A stretch of DNA of 64,000 nt from Halalkalibacter okhensis (lineage in GTDB: Bacteria > Bacillota > Bacilli > Bacillales > Bacillaceae_D), in the NCBI RefSeq assembly GCF_000787375.1, contig NZ_JRJU01000011.1:62001-126000 (forward strand). Reading direction: 5' to 3'. Numbering within the stretch: the first letter of the stretch is position 1; every line of letters starts with the position of its first letter. Below are positions 16,109-24,758 of this stretch, piece after piece. A program made the position numbers and the translations under genes. The notes under the pieces are model-generated. The model had not been told where the DNA came from. It did not search any database and worked only from the letters and a program-made list of their open reading frames with translations.

Positions 16109-17605
16109 TTATAAAATAACACCATCTTTAAAGATAGAAATCTCTTTAAATCCGTTCTTTTCATTATTAGTACGAACGTTTCCTGAGGCTAATTCAATAA
16201 TGTAATCAAACAATTCATCTGTCAGTTCATCCATTTCCTTTCCATAAATCAGTTCACCAGCATTAAAGTCAATCCAGTTTTTCTTCTTCTTAAATAGATC
16301 GCTGTTTGTTGACATTTTTACTGTTGGGACAGGTCCACCAAACGGAGTTCCTCTTCCAGTTGTAAAAATGACAATATGCGCTCCGGAAGCGGCTAACGCT
16401 GTAACCGATACAAGATCATTCCCAGGCCCTTGAACTAAATTTAGCCCAGGTTCGGTTACGCGTCCTCCGTATGGCAACACATCGTTTACAGGTGAGAATC
16501 CGCCTTTTTGAACACAGCCTAGTGACTTTTCTTCTAATGTGGTAATGCCGCCTTTTTTATTACCTGGTGACGGGTTTTCATAGACTACTTGGTCGTGCTT
16601 AATAAAGTAGTCTTTAAAGTCATTGACCAAATCAACAATCATCCCGAAAACCCTTTCATTTTTTGCCCGGTTCATGAGAAGTGTTTCTGCTCCAAACATT
16701 TCTGGTACTTCTGTTAAAATTGATGTACCTCCATGTTCAATTAATTTATCCGAAAAGGACCCAACAAGGGGATTCGCTGTAATGCCTGAAAAGCCATCAG
16801 AGCCTCCACACTTTAACCCTACTTTTAATTTTGATACAGGAACTTCTTCACGTGTGAAAGTTTTTGCATAGGATACAACTTCATCAAGTAACTCTAACCC
16901 TTCCTCTAGCTCATCATCCGCTTCTTGTACGCTTAAAAATCTCACTTTACTCTCATCAAAGTCACCAATCACTTTTTTGAATTCAGCAATATGATTATTC
17001 TCGCAACCTAATCCCAGTACTAGAATTCCTGCTGCATTAGGATGATGTACGAGGTCACTTAAAATTTTCTGAGTATTGTAAAGGTCATCGCCAAGTTGGG
17101 AACAGCCAAACAAATGCGGGTAATGATATACTCCATCAATGCCCTCCCCTCTATATTGACTATCCGCTGTCTTCGCTAATAGTTCTGCGGTTTTATTAAT
17201 ACAACCTACTGTGTTTATGATCCAAATTTCATTCCGAATTCCAACTTCACCATTTGCACGAACATACCCTTTAAACGTTCTTTCGCTTATCTGATTATTT
17301 GAAAGAGAGGCTTCATTAGGAGCAAACGTATAATCTAATGTTCCCGATAAATTTGTTTTTGTGTTATGAGTATGGACCCAATCTCCTACTTCAATTGCTT
17401 CTGTTGCATGCCCAATTGGAAACCCATACTTCATTACATCTTGATACTTTTTTATTGGTGCAATCGCTACTTTGTGCCCGGTCGGAACAGCCACCTTTAA
17501 AGAAATATTTTTATCGTCAAATTGCAAGGTCTCCCCAGCTTCATAATTTTTAAGTGTGACAACTACATTATCAGCCTTGTTAACTAAAAGATAATTTGAG
17601 CTCAT
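16109..17605 (-). CDS. uxaA: Altronate dehydratase
   Basis: A 498-residue dehydratase converting D-altronate to 2-keto-3-deoxygluconate. An N-terminal SAF-type domain (about 1-90) is joined to the UxaA catalytic domain with conserved LKCGGSDGFSGITANP and FTTGRGTPFGGPVPT; several Cys (GCSQLGDDL, GLGCENN) may bind iron. In-frame codons extend to 17695, but GGAGGTC sits 5-6 nt before the ATG at 17605. The stretch upstream also contains a perfect copy of the cluster operator, so the extension is leader. It is first in the uxaA-uxaB-eda run. Confidence 0.94.
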   Translation of the reverse strand: MSSNYLLVNKADNVVVTLKNYEAGETLQFDDKNISLKVAVPTGHKVAIAPIKKYQDVMKYGFPIGHATEAIEVGDWVHTHNTKTNLSGTLDYTFAPNEASLSNNQISERTFKGYVRANGEVGIRNEIWIINTVGCINKTAELLAKTADSQYRGEGIDGVYHYPHLFGCSQLGDDLYNTQKILSDLVHHPNAAGILVLGLGCENNHIAEFKKVIGDFDESKVRFLSVQEADDELEEGLELLDEVVSYAKTFTREEVPVSKLKVGLKCGGSDGFSGITANPLVGSFSDKLIEHGGTSILTEVPEMFGAETLLMNRAKNERVFGMIVDLVNDFKDYFIKHDQVVYENPSPGNKKGGITTLEEKSLGCVQKGGFSPVNDVLPYGGRVTEPGLNLVQGPGNDLVSVTALAASGAHIVIFTTGRGTPFGGPVPTVKMSTNSDLFKKKKNWIDFNAGELIYGKEMDELTDELFDYIIELASGNVRTNNEKNGFKEISIFKDGVIL

Positions 17606-17647
17606 TTTTGACCTCCTCTTTATTATTTTCATAGGGTTCAAGAAAAA

Positions 17648-17661
17648 TAACAACGTTGTTA
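17648..17661. promoter_or_regulatory. LacI-type operator before uxaA
   Basis: TAACAACGTTGTTA is a perfect 14-bp palindrome. It lies 43 nt upstream of the uxaA start, between the permease gene and uxaA, and gives uxaA its own control point. Confidence 0.7.
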
Positions 17662-17706
17662 TTTTAATTTTATAAAAGAGTAGGATAAAAGTCAATTAAG
17701 AAAAAA

Positions 17707-18675
17707 TTAATTTACTAACTTATACTCATTTTGACCTTTCTCTTTCTTACGTAAGTAATTTGAAAGGATTTTACCATAAAATGCTGCCAATGTTTGTTGA
17801 AAAAGCGTTCCAAGGACAATGGGTACAGAAGCAGGAGCCGGAAAATATAAAATCGCAATCGTTGCCCCAACACTTATATTCCTCATTCCGCTATTAAACA
17901 ATAAACTTATGATTACATCGTTTTCAAATTTTGAGAGCTTCCCTAAAATAACCCCGAGTATATATCCTAAAGAGGCAAGGAAGAAGACAACCACGGCAAT
18001 AGCAACGAGCTTCCAATTTAAGCTTAAAACAGGTGCTGCAACGGAACTATTGATGGCGATAACAAAAAACAGGCCAACTTTTGAAAATGGCGCAAGTGTC
18101 CCTTTAACATCTTTTTTCTTTAGCATTGGAATATAATTTAACGCAATTCCTAACAATGACGGAATGACAATCATTAAAAACAAGTTCAACATCAAACTCC
18201 ATGTATGAACCTCAATACTCGCTCCAACAAACAGCTGCAAAGAAAGCGGGATTACAATTGGAGCTAAAAGTGTGTTCACTAATACAATTAATAAAGAAAC
18301 TGAAGAATTCCCTTTATAAATAGAAACCCACATCAAACTGATGACCCCTGTAGGAATGATAAAGGCAATAATTAAGCCTACAATGGTTAAATAATCGTTT
18401 GGAAAAAATGCGTTTCCTAACAAAAAGGCCATACATGGCATGAGAATTTGAATGATACCTAGTGAAAGAAAAATCGGTTTAGGGTGTAATATTGCCGTTT
18501 TTATCTTTTCTATTTGCACCCCAACGCTGCTCGCAAATGTTATAAAGGCAAAGATCCACGGGACTAATATAACCCAAGACTGAATATATTGAGCTAAAAT
18601 CAATCCTAACACAACACTACTTGGTGTAATAAAAGGCATAGCTTTTTCTAAATGTTTATTTATCGTCTGGATCAT
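17707..18675 (-). CDS. BASS-family (bile acid:sodium symporter-like) transporter
   Basis: A membrane protein of about 322 residues with roughly nine to ten hydrophobic helices in the BASS fold (bile-acid, pantothenate and organic-anion symporters). Motifs such as LIIAFIIPTGVISLMWV and LLFNSGMRNISVGATIA suit that family. ATGs occur at 18681 and 18675; AAGGAG abuts the first, so the second (MIQTINKH) is preferred. It is transcribed divergently from the LacI-type regulator, with an operator between, and upstream of uxaA. Context therefore suggests uptake of a uronate or of 2-keto-3-deoxygluconate; this is inference, as BASS members are not classical hexuronate carriers. Confidence 0.8.
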   Translation of the reverse strand: MIQTINKHLEKAMPFITPSSVVLGLILAQYIQSWVILVPWIFAFITFASSVGVQIEKIKTAILHPKPIFLSLGIIQILMPCMAFLLGNAFFPNDYLTIVGLIIAFIIPTGVISLMWVSIYKGNSSVSLLIVLVNTLLAPIVIPLSLQLFVGASIEVHTWSLMLNLFLMIVIPSLLGIALNYIPMLKKKDVKGTLAPFSKVGLFFVIAINSSVAAPVLSLNWKLVAIAVVVFFLASLGYILGVILGKLSKFENDVIISLLFNSGMRNISVGATIAILYFPAPASVPIVLGTLFQQTLAAFYGKILSNYLRKKEKGQNEYKLVN

Positions 18676-18736
18676 TTTCATACTCCTTACTCTACAACAC
18701 AATTACGTATCTCTTATAAATCTTACTTTACTTTGG

Positions 18737-18768
18737 TATAATAAGTAAATAGATTAACAACGTTGTAA
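18737..18768 (+). promoter_or_regulatory. Promoter -10 and LacI-type operator before the regulator gene
   Basis: A TATAAT box at 18737-18742 is followed by TAACAACGTTGTAA (18755-18768), which differs from the perfect palindrome at one position. The operator covers the expected transcription start and lies 13 nt before the regulator's ATG, suggesting autorepression and control of the divergent permease. Confidence 0.65.
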
Positions 18769-18781
18769 ATGGAGGAAGACT

Positions 18782-19777
18782 ATGGGGGTAACAATAAAGG
18801 ATATAGCTAGACATGCAGGTGTAAGCTATTCAACGGTATCAAAGGCTTTAAGAGACAGTCCATTAGTGAAAAAACCGACGAAAACAAAAATTATCAAAAT
18901 AGCAGAGGAACTAGGCTATCAACCAAATGTAGCAGCAAGAAGCCTTGTGCAAAAAAAATCGTTTACAATCGGAGTCGTTTGGCCAAGTGTAGAAAGAGTG
19001 GCTCCTTCTATATTGATCACAAAAATAAATGATTTTTTAGAAGAAAAATCCTATACGACACTTTTGTCTATTAACAAAGTGGAATCAGCCATTGCGACAT
19101 TCAACCGATTTCAAGTAGATGCCATTTTAGTTTTTGGTGAAAATAACAGTGTACTGAGCGACACATCTATCCACACTACCGTTCCAATTCTTTATTACGG
19201 GCTAAAAGAAAACTCAACGTATCCAACAATTGATGTTAACCGAAGAAAAGCAATCAAACTAGCTGTGAATTATTTAGAAGAAATTGGTCATAAAAAAATT
19301 GCTTTTATCGGTGACTTAACTGATAAAGACCCACTACAAAAAGAAAAAGCAATCGGTTTTTTTGAAGCCATGAATGTTAAAAAAGCTTCTGATTTACCAG
19401 AATTAGCCATACCCACCAACGGTCTGGAGGTACATGATGGATATCACGCTGCCAAAGTGGTTCTTGCCAATAACAAAGACATTACAGCCATTATTACTGG
19501 AAGTTACGATCTAACACGTGGGGTTCTTCGAGCAGCAAATGAGCTTTCTCTTGACGTGCCGAAAGATCTTTCCATTATTAGCTACGACAATATTCCACAG
19601 TCGGAAAATTTAGGAGTAACTTTATCAACGGTAGGTGTCCCAGTCACCAGAATTGCTAAGCACATTAACGAGACCCTTCTTTCGATTATTGAAGGACACA
19701 ACATTCAAGACTCTATTATTTTAGACCCTGAGCTAAATATTGGTACCTCTTGTGCCCCCTTTGGGTGGTATGACTAA
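18782..19777 (+). CDS. LacI-family regulator of uronate catabolism (KdgR-like)
   Basis: A 331-residue LacI/GalR repressor. Residues 1-50 hold the helix-turn-helix and hinge (VTIKDIARHAGVSYSTVSKAL, then YQPNVAARSL). Residues 60-331 are a periplasmic-binding-like effector domain (DAILVFG, AFIGDL, LSIISYDNIPQSENLGVTLSTV). It is the only plus-strand gene inside the catabolic island. Operators of LacI type (AACAACGTTGTT) occur in front of itself, uxaA, the Gfo/Idh-kdgK pair, the ABC/GH operon and uxaC. B. subtilis KdgR, which controls the kdg operon, is the natural comparison; the inducer is likely KDG or a uronate. Confidence 0.85.
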   Translation: MGVTIKDIARHAGVSYSTVSKALRDSPLVKKPTKTKIIKIAEELGYQPNVAARSLVQKKSFTIGVVWPSVERVAPSILITKINDFLEEKSYTTLLSINKVESAIATFNRFQVDAILVFGENNSVLSDTSIHTTVPILYYGLKENSTYPTIDVNRRKAIKLAVNYLEEIGHKKIAFIGDLTDKDPLQKEKAIGFFEAMNVKKASDLPELAIPTNGLEVHDGYHAAKVVLANNKDITAIITGSYDLTRGVLRAANELSLDVPKDLSIISYDNIPQSENLGVTLSTVGVPVTRIAKHINETLLSIIEGHNIQDSIILDPELNIGTSCAPFGWYD

Positions 19778-19888
19778 ATCCTGCAAAGTCTAGAACATTA
19801 TTGACAATGGCTTCGTTCACTGCTCGCCTTGAAAATGACTCACTCCTGCTCTCTATTAAAAGATGCAGCAACTAAGCTCATTGCTTCA

Positions 19889-19931
19889 GGGGTGTCTCAA
19901 AAGGTCAAAATCAGACCTTTTGAGACACCCC
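19889..19931. terminator. Strong bidirectional terminator
   Basis: A perfect 18-bp stem (GGGGTGTCTCAAAAGGTC and its complement) with a 7-nt loop lies between the convergent regulator and KDG kinase genes. Confidence 0.8.
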
Positions 19932-19932
19932 C

Positions 19933-20886
19933 TTATCTGCTAATATCTTCTAGTTCGGTTGAGGAAAGAAACTGATGGATTTCCGTTCTACTTGGCAATC
20001 CTTCAAAATCTCCCGGAATTTGTACCGCCATTGCTCCAACTGCGTTTCCACGTTCAACCGCTTGATACATTGGTAAATGATCCAATAAGCCAGAGATGAC
20101 CCCAGCCGCAAAGCCATCTCCTGCTCCAACAGGATCAACCACTTGATCAACATGGAAGCCAGGTACTAGCTCACTTTGTTCTTTTGTAAAATAATACGCT
20201 CCCTTTTCACCGACTTTCATCACTACAAGTGAAGCACCATGTTCTAAAAACTTCTGTCCTAAAGATTCTATATCTCTTTCTCCAAACATAAACTCACCTT
20301 CTGAAATACCAGGCAAGACAATATCTGATTTTGAAGCTATTTCAAGTAGGACTTCTCTTGCACGTTCTTCAGACCACAGTTTTTTTCGTAAATTAGGATC
20401 AAATACAACCTTAATGTCGTTGTCTTTTGCAATCTGAATCATTTTCATCACGGTCTCATAACAGCTTTCGCTTAGAGCTGGCGTAATGCCAGTTATGTGA
20501 ATATATTTTGCTTGTGCGATATACTGTTCATCTAAATCGGTAACTTGCAATTGACTTGGTGCTGAACCTTTACGATAATATTCTACCTTTACATTGCTGG
20601 CATTTCTTACTTCCTTAAAATAAAGGCCTGTTTGCGCTATCTCATCAACCTTAACCTGGCTAACATCAATTCCTTCTCCTCGAATAAACGAAAGCAACCC
20701 CTTCCCTAATTCATCGTTACCAACTTTGCTTATCCACCCTACTTCATGACCAAGCCTTGTTAGACCAATCGCTACATTTGATTCAGCCCCACCAAACTTT
20801 CTCGAGTAGGTTGCTGCATATCTCATTAAAGGCGATGACTCAGGACTAAACACCGCCATTGACTCTCCAATTGTTATAACATCCAT
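19933..20886 (-). CDS. kdgK: 2-keto-3-deoxygluconate kinase
   Basis: A 317-residue PfkB-family sugar kinase that phosphorylates KDG to KDPG, the substrate of Eda. N-terminal VITIGESMAVFSP and RKFGGAESNVAIGLTRLG match the family's substrate lid. The ATP and catalytic-base motif is DPVGAGDGFAAGVISG at about 247-262. AGGAGGAATTTAGG precedes the ATG. It lies 29 nt downstream of the Gfo/Idh oxidoreductase, so both should be transcribed from the operator-controlled promoter at about 22220. Confidence 0.94.
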   Translation of the reverse strand: MDVITIGESMAVFSPESSPLMRYAATYSRKFGGAESNVAIGLTRLGHEVGWISKVGNDELGKGLLSFIRGEGIDVSQVKVDEIAQTGLYFKEVRNASNVKVEYYRKGSAPSQLQVTDLDEQYIAQAKYIHITGITPALSESCYETVMKMIQIAKDNDIKVVFDPNLRKKLWSEERAREVLLEIASKSDIVLPGISEGEFMFGERDIESLGQKFLEHGASLVVMKVGEKGAYYFTKEQSELVPGFHVDQVVDPVGAGDGFAAGVISGLLDHLPMYQAVERGNAVGAMAVQIPGDFEGLPSRTEIHQFLSSTELEDISR

Positions 20887-20915
20887 CCTAAATTCCTCCT
20901 GTATGAATTCTAAAC

Positions 20916-22199
20916 TTATTCATATATATAGTTTTCTAGTAATTGATCAATTCGAATCGGTTGATTCTGCTTGCTAGATTTCCATACTCCTTCACCAACA
21001 GCAATGGAATAAGCTCCAGCTTCAGAGCCTGCTAAGATTTCATATGATCTATGAGGATCTATTCCTAGAAAGAGATCTTCTTGGATCAATGGATCCCCCC
21101 CACCATGACCGCCCTCATTTTGGACAACATGGATGCTTTCCTTTGACCCGAACAAAGGAAAGTAATCAATCGTTTGCTCTGGAACTGGGAAGGGGATCCG
21201 ACTAAGTTCGTGAAATTCCTGTGTTTCAATCCTTCCCTTTGTTCCATTTACAGCTAGTCGATATCCTTCATAAGGCAATGAAAAGTTAATTGAGTAGCTT
21301 AACAAAGCACCTTGATCGTATTTCACTGTGGCCACATATGTATCTTCAATTTCAATTTCATGATCGAAAATACATGCATCAGGCCGATAGTTCGTATACT
21401 TTTCTTCCACACCTGCTTTTATATGGTTGTCTTTCACTTTTACTGAATTCGTGCGGTTGTTCCAGCGATTATAGTAATTACATATTAACTTCTCTTTACA
21501 TGTACCACAGTAGCGGTTATCAATTTGACTTGGGTTTTCTTCTCCATTTTTTCCATAGTAATGTAAATCGCCGTATGCAAAGACCTCGACCGGCTTTTGA
21601 TCAATCCACCAATTCACTAAATCAAAATGATGAGTAGATTTATGAACAGATAACCCTCCCGAATGCTTCCTCATTCTATTCCACCTTTTAAAATAACTCG
21701 CTCCATGATACGTATCGATATACCAATTCAAATCAATAGATGTAACCTTTCCAATTTTCCCTTCTAGAATTAGCTCTTTTATTTTTCGGTGAAATGGATT
21801 ATAACGATAATTAAAAGCTACAGTTACCTTCCCCTGACTGGTCTTTTCAGCTTCCATAACTCGTCTCGCATCATGACTAGTAATAACCATTGGCTTTTCA
21901 CATATAATATCTAAATCAAATTTGAGACCTTGTAAAATATAATCAACATGTGTATCATCGCGACTCGTAACAATTACTGTAGTTGCTTCTGTTTGAGCAA
22001 TCATTTCAGGAAATTGCTCAGGTCTGTAGCTAGGAACACTCGCTAATTCTGGAAACATCTCATAGAGGAGTTCTACTCGTTTTTCATCTAAATCTAATAA
22101 GCCAACGATCTCATTTTCTTGTGAATATTTCGTTAATATGGGTTTAATAAACATTTGCATCGCTCGATTGCTTAGTCCACAAACAACAATTCTATTCAT
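20916..22199 (-). CDS. Gfo/Idh/MocA-family oxidoreductase
   Basis: A protein of 427 residues. The N-terminal Rossmann fold (RIVVCGLSNRAMQMF, then the family's CEKPMV motif at about 114) binds NAD(P). The C-terminal alpha/beta domain binds substrate; HKSTHHFDLVNWW contains the conserved His pair. A Cys cluster (CGTCKEKLICNYY) in the second domain is unusual for the family and could bind metal. TTG 22217 gives a longer frame but overlaps the operator; AAGGGGTGAG before the ATG at 22199 decides the start. It is co-transcribed with kdgK. The substrate is unknown, perhaps a uronate or other plant-wall sugar acid. Confidence 0.85.
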   Translation of the reverse strand: MNRIVVCGLSNRAMQMFIKPILTKYSQENEIVGLLDLDEKRVELLYEMFPELASVPSYRPEQFPEMIAQTEATTVIVTSRDDTHVDYILQGLKFDLDIICEKPMVITSHDARRVMEAEKTSQGKVTVAFNYRYNPFHRKIKELILEGKIGKVTSIDLNWYIDTYHGASYFKRWNRMRKHSGGLSVHKSTHHFDLVNWWIDQKPVEVFAYGDLHYYGKNGEENPSQIDNRYCGTCKEKLICNYYNRWNNRTNSVKVKDNHIKAGVEEKYTNYRPDACIFDHEIEIEDTYVATVKYDQGALLSYSINFSLPYEGYRLAVNGTKGRIETQEFHELSRIPFPVPEQTIDYFPLFGSKESIHVVQNEGGHGGGDPLIQEDLFLGIDPHRSYEILAGSEAGAYSIAVGEGVWKSSKQNQPIRIDQLLENYIYE

Positions 22200-22211
22200 T
22201 TTCTCACCCCT

Positions 22212-22225
22212 TAACAACGTTGTTA
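22212..22225. promoter_or_regulatory. LacI-type operator before the Gfo/Idh-kdgK pair
   Basis: A perfect TAACAACGTTGTTA palindrome ends only 13 nt before the start codon and touches the ribosome site, a position suited to repression. Confidence 0.7.
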
Positions 22226-22277
22226 TTATTATTTTTTATAAAGGGTGAATTCTATTACATGAATCACCCTTATCAAA

Positions 22278-22940
22278 CTATATAACCTCTACTTCTCTTG
22301 CAGCTTGTTCCTCTTCATACTGTTGATTCTTTTTCTCAACATTTTTAAAGACAATATTCATAACCCACGTCAATACATAGCAAATTAAACTAGCTGCAAA
22401 AAATGGAATTAACCCTGGAAGGAACATCATTACCCACTGTATTCCTACAATTCCAGCAACCATTAAAACAACATATTGAGGATAAGCTAGACCTAGCAAT
22501 AACGATGTCTTTAGGTAATTAGTTCCTTTTAAATTGAGTTGAACATACGTTGGGAAAAAAGTGAGCAATGTAATAAGATATACTATGCTAATAACAAGGA
22601 AAATATATCTTAATACCGTCATCCAAAGCACTTGTTCCGGCACTAGGATAAAATTCATATAGAGAATATAACCAATAAAAACAAAGAAAACTCCAAATAC
22701 GTTCGACTTAACGATTTCTGATTTATAATAGCCCCAAAACGTTCTAAAAAGCGGAAAATCTCCTGAACCATTGATCCATTTTCTCGTAACAGCAAACATC
22801 GCAACTGTTGCTGGCATAAATCCAAAAATAACTAATCCCATTAAGGTAAACATGATCCAGAGTATATTAATATAGGCCAGCCTCGAAATAAATACGCTCG
22901 CTCGATAAAAGCTGCCCATAAATCCGTTCATTTCCATCAT
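22278..22940 (-). CDS. YesL-like DUF624 membrane protein
   Basis: A 220-residue integral membrane protein with about five hydrophobic helices and a charged C-terminal tail (KNVEKKNQQYEEE). The N-terminal pattern, with LAYINILWIMFTLMGLVIFGFMPA and then AVTRKWI, is that of the DUF624/YesL family. These proteins recur next to ABC-type oligosaccharide importers and rhamnogalacturonan genes in Bacillus, but their role is not settled; help in transport or sensing is usual speculation. GGAGGAAAC precedes the ATG. It is the last gene of the long catabolic operon. Confidence 0.85.
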   Translation of the reverse strand: MMEMNGFMGSFYRASVFISRLAYINILWIMFTLMGLVIFGFMPATVAMFAVTRKWINGSGDFPLFRTFWGYYKSEIVKSNVFGVFFVFIGYILYMNFILVPEQVLWMTVLRYIFLVISIVYLITLLTFFPTYVQLNLKGTNYLKTSLLLGLAYPQYVVLMVAGIVGIQWVMMFLPGLIPFFAASLICYVLTWVMNIVFKNVEKKNQQYEEEQAAREVEVI

Positions 22941-22964
22941 GTTTCCTCCTTTCTTTCTAGCAAA

Positions 22965-23498
22965 CTAGTTTGTCTCTATTATATATCGAAGCAGCTCTTT
23001 TGAAAACGCTTTATTTTCACTGTAAATAGGTATAATAGCCACCAAAGGCTCGTCTAGTGTTACTCCTAATCTCTTTAAAAACGGAGATTCATTATTAATT
23101 GGTAATGCATGAACATGCGTTTTCCCTGTTTCTTCATGAACATTTTTATAATCATTTGGAATCTGATCAAACGTAGCTTGATCAATTACTTCATCTAATG
23201 GAATGAGTCCAACTGGATCATACGCCGCTGACATAAGCTCTTCCTTCAAAAATAGAAGATCACCGTTATGTCCTGCAATTTCAACAACTAATCTTTCATA
23301 TGTTACCGGAAACATCAATAATTCTAAATCAGCCCTTTCAATATCAATAGCCTCATTGACGAGTGTCTCTATATTTTCATGAACTGATTCCGGCATATCA
23401 GAGAAAAAAAGTACTTTATAGTTTTCTTCATTGCTATTGCAACCAATGATCATCATTAAACATGTAAATAGAAAAATAATCTTTCCTAAAACCTTCAT
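22965..23498 (-). CDS. Small lipoprotein of unknown function in the pectin operon
   Basis: A 177-residue protein with a type II signal: MKVLGKIIFLFTCLMMIIGC, the Cys at residue 20 being the lipid anchor. The rest is soluble alpha/beta with segments such as DLLFLKEELMSAAYDP and VGLIPLDEVID that recall the first lobe of an extracellular solute-binding protein, but it is far too short to be one. It sits 24 nt before the YesL-like gene and after GH105. It could be a surface accessory of the importer or a sensor part. The family is not recognised. Confidence 0.7.
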   Translation of the reverse strand: MKVLGKIIFLFTCLMMIIGCNSNEENYKVLFFSDMPESVHENIETLVNEAIDIERADLELLMFPVTYERLVVEIAGHNGDLLFLKEELMSAAYDPVGLIPLDEVIDQATFDQIPNDYKNVHEETGKTHVHALPINNESPFLKRLGVTLDEPLVAIIPIYSENKAFSKELLRYIIETN

Positions 23499-23552
23499 TT
23501 ATATTTCCCTTCCTTCCTTTAATGAGCTATCTTAACTATATCATTAGTCATC

Positions 23553-23590
23553 TACTAGTAGAGAGCTATTTTTTGTGCTCTCTACTAGTA
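23553..23590. repeat. 14-bp stem-loop between GH105 and lipoprotein genes
   Basis: The perfect arms TACTAGTAGAGAGC and GCTCTCTACTAGTA surround a 10-nt loop. On the coding (minus) strand no T-run follows, so it is not an ordinary terminator. It may attenuate transcription or protect the 3' end of the upstream mRNA segment. Confidence 0.6.
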
Positions 23591-23617
23591 ATTAATTAGA
23601 AGAAAGGTGCTGATTTT

Positions 23618-24727
23618 CTACTTTGATTCATGTTGATACATTTGCATACTTGCTAAGATAAATGCCCCTACCCCGTGCAAGTCATTTTCACTCGTTTCGC
23701 GCCCAACATAATAATCATACACTCCGATTGATGTTCCAATGCAAATCCCAGTTAAAGTAACTTGATCTTCCTCATCTACACGAATTGAATGTTGAATAAT
23801 TCCTTCATAGCCTTTTTGGGCATTTTGAAAATACTTAGCATCGATGTAGCCCTGGTTAACAGCCTTAGCAATCGTATAAACAAACAAGCTTGAGCAAGAG
23901 CTTTCTAACCAGTTATCTTCAAGATGGCCTTTATCAATGATTTGATACCATAACCCTGTCTTCTCATCTTGATAACGAACCAAGTTTTCAACCAGATTTT
24001 GAATGACTTCGATCAACTCTGCTTTCTTCGGATGGTCATCAGGGAGCATACCAATCATGTCTACTACCGCTAACCCATACCAACCTAATGAACGTCCCCA
24101 AATTTCAGGTGCTGTATTAGAACCTGGAACATGCCAGGGTGTCTGACCACTTTCATCCCATCCATGGAAATAAAGACCTGTTTTTTCATCCCTTGTGTTC
24201 TTTCTCATTAACTGTTCTTGATATAAAACTAAATCTACTAATTCTGGCTCATTAAACTGCTGACCATACTGCAATGTAAAAGGTCCTGCCATATAGAGCC
24301 CATCAAGCCACATTTGATAAGGGTACTTATCTTTATGCCAAAACCCGCCTTCTTTTGTTTTGTTAATTGTATTTAGAAGATTACGAAGCTTAGTAGCTGC
24401 TATTTTATAACGTTCTTCTCCCGTTTGATTATATAATGGTAGAAGTAGTAACCCCGGTTGAATGGCATCTAGCTCATCTCTAGCAAAGTAAAAGTTCCCT
24501 TGTTCATCAACAAGCTTATCAACATATTCCTTGAAATAATAGAAGTAATCTTCATTCCTTGTTTCTTGCCAAACACTATGAACACCACACAAGAAAACGC
24601 CTTGATGATAATGCCATCTATCTGCTGGTGGAAGCTTGATTGGTTCATATTGACTCATTAAACTTTCACTTGCTCTTTGTGCCCATTCTAATGCGCTCTT
24701 TCCATTAACCGCTACTTGATTTGCCAT
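23618..24727 (-). CDS. GH105 unsaturated rhamnogalacturonyl / glucuronyl hydrolase
   Basis: A 369-residue (alpha/alpha)6-barrel hydrolase of the YteR/YesR family with no signal peptide, so intracellular. It removes the 4,5-unsaturated uronic acid from lyase-made oligosaccharides. Family landmarks are visible: WHYHQGVFLCG near residue 40, the catalytic Asp in QMWLDGLYMAGPF at about 142, HGWDESGQTPWH and WGRSLGWYG at about 200-220. It lies in the catabolic operon after GH43; the free unsaturated uronate it releases would feed KdgF and KduI. Confidence 0.92.
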   Translation of the reverse strand: MANQVAVNGKSALEWAQRASESLMSQYEPIKLPPADRWHYHQGVFLCGVHSVWQETRNEDYFYYFKEYVDKLVDEQGNFYFARDELDAIQPGLLLLPLYNQTGEERYKIAATKLRNLLNTINKTKEGGFWHKDKYPYQMWLDGLYMAGPFTLQYGQQFNEPELVDLVLYQEQLMRKNTRDEKTGLYFHGWDESGQTPWHVPGSNTAPEIWGRSLGWYGLAVVDMIGMLPDDHPKKAELIEVIQNLVENLVRYQDEKTGLWYQIIDKGHLEDNWLESSCSSLFVYTIAKAVNQGYIDAKYFQNAQKGYEGIIQHSIRVDEEDQVTLTGICIGTSIGVYDYYVGRETSENDLHGVGAFILASMQMYQHESK

Positions 24728-24758
24728 TGTTCATTCCTCCTAAAATTTTGTTTATTAT

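Noticed and set aside
17606-17695. Thirty-codon extension of altronate dehydratase
   Set aside because: It would translate through the operator palindrome and has no ribosome site; the ATG at 17605 has GGAGGTC.
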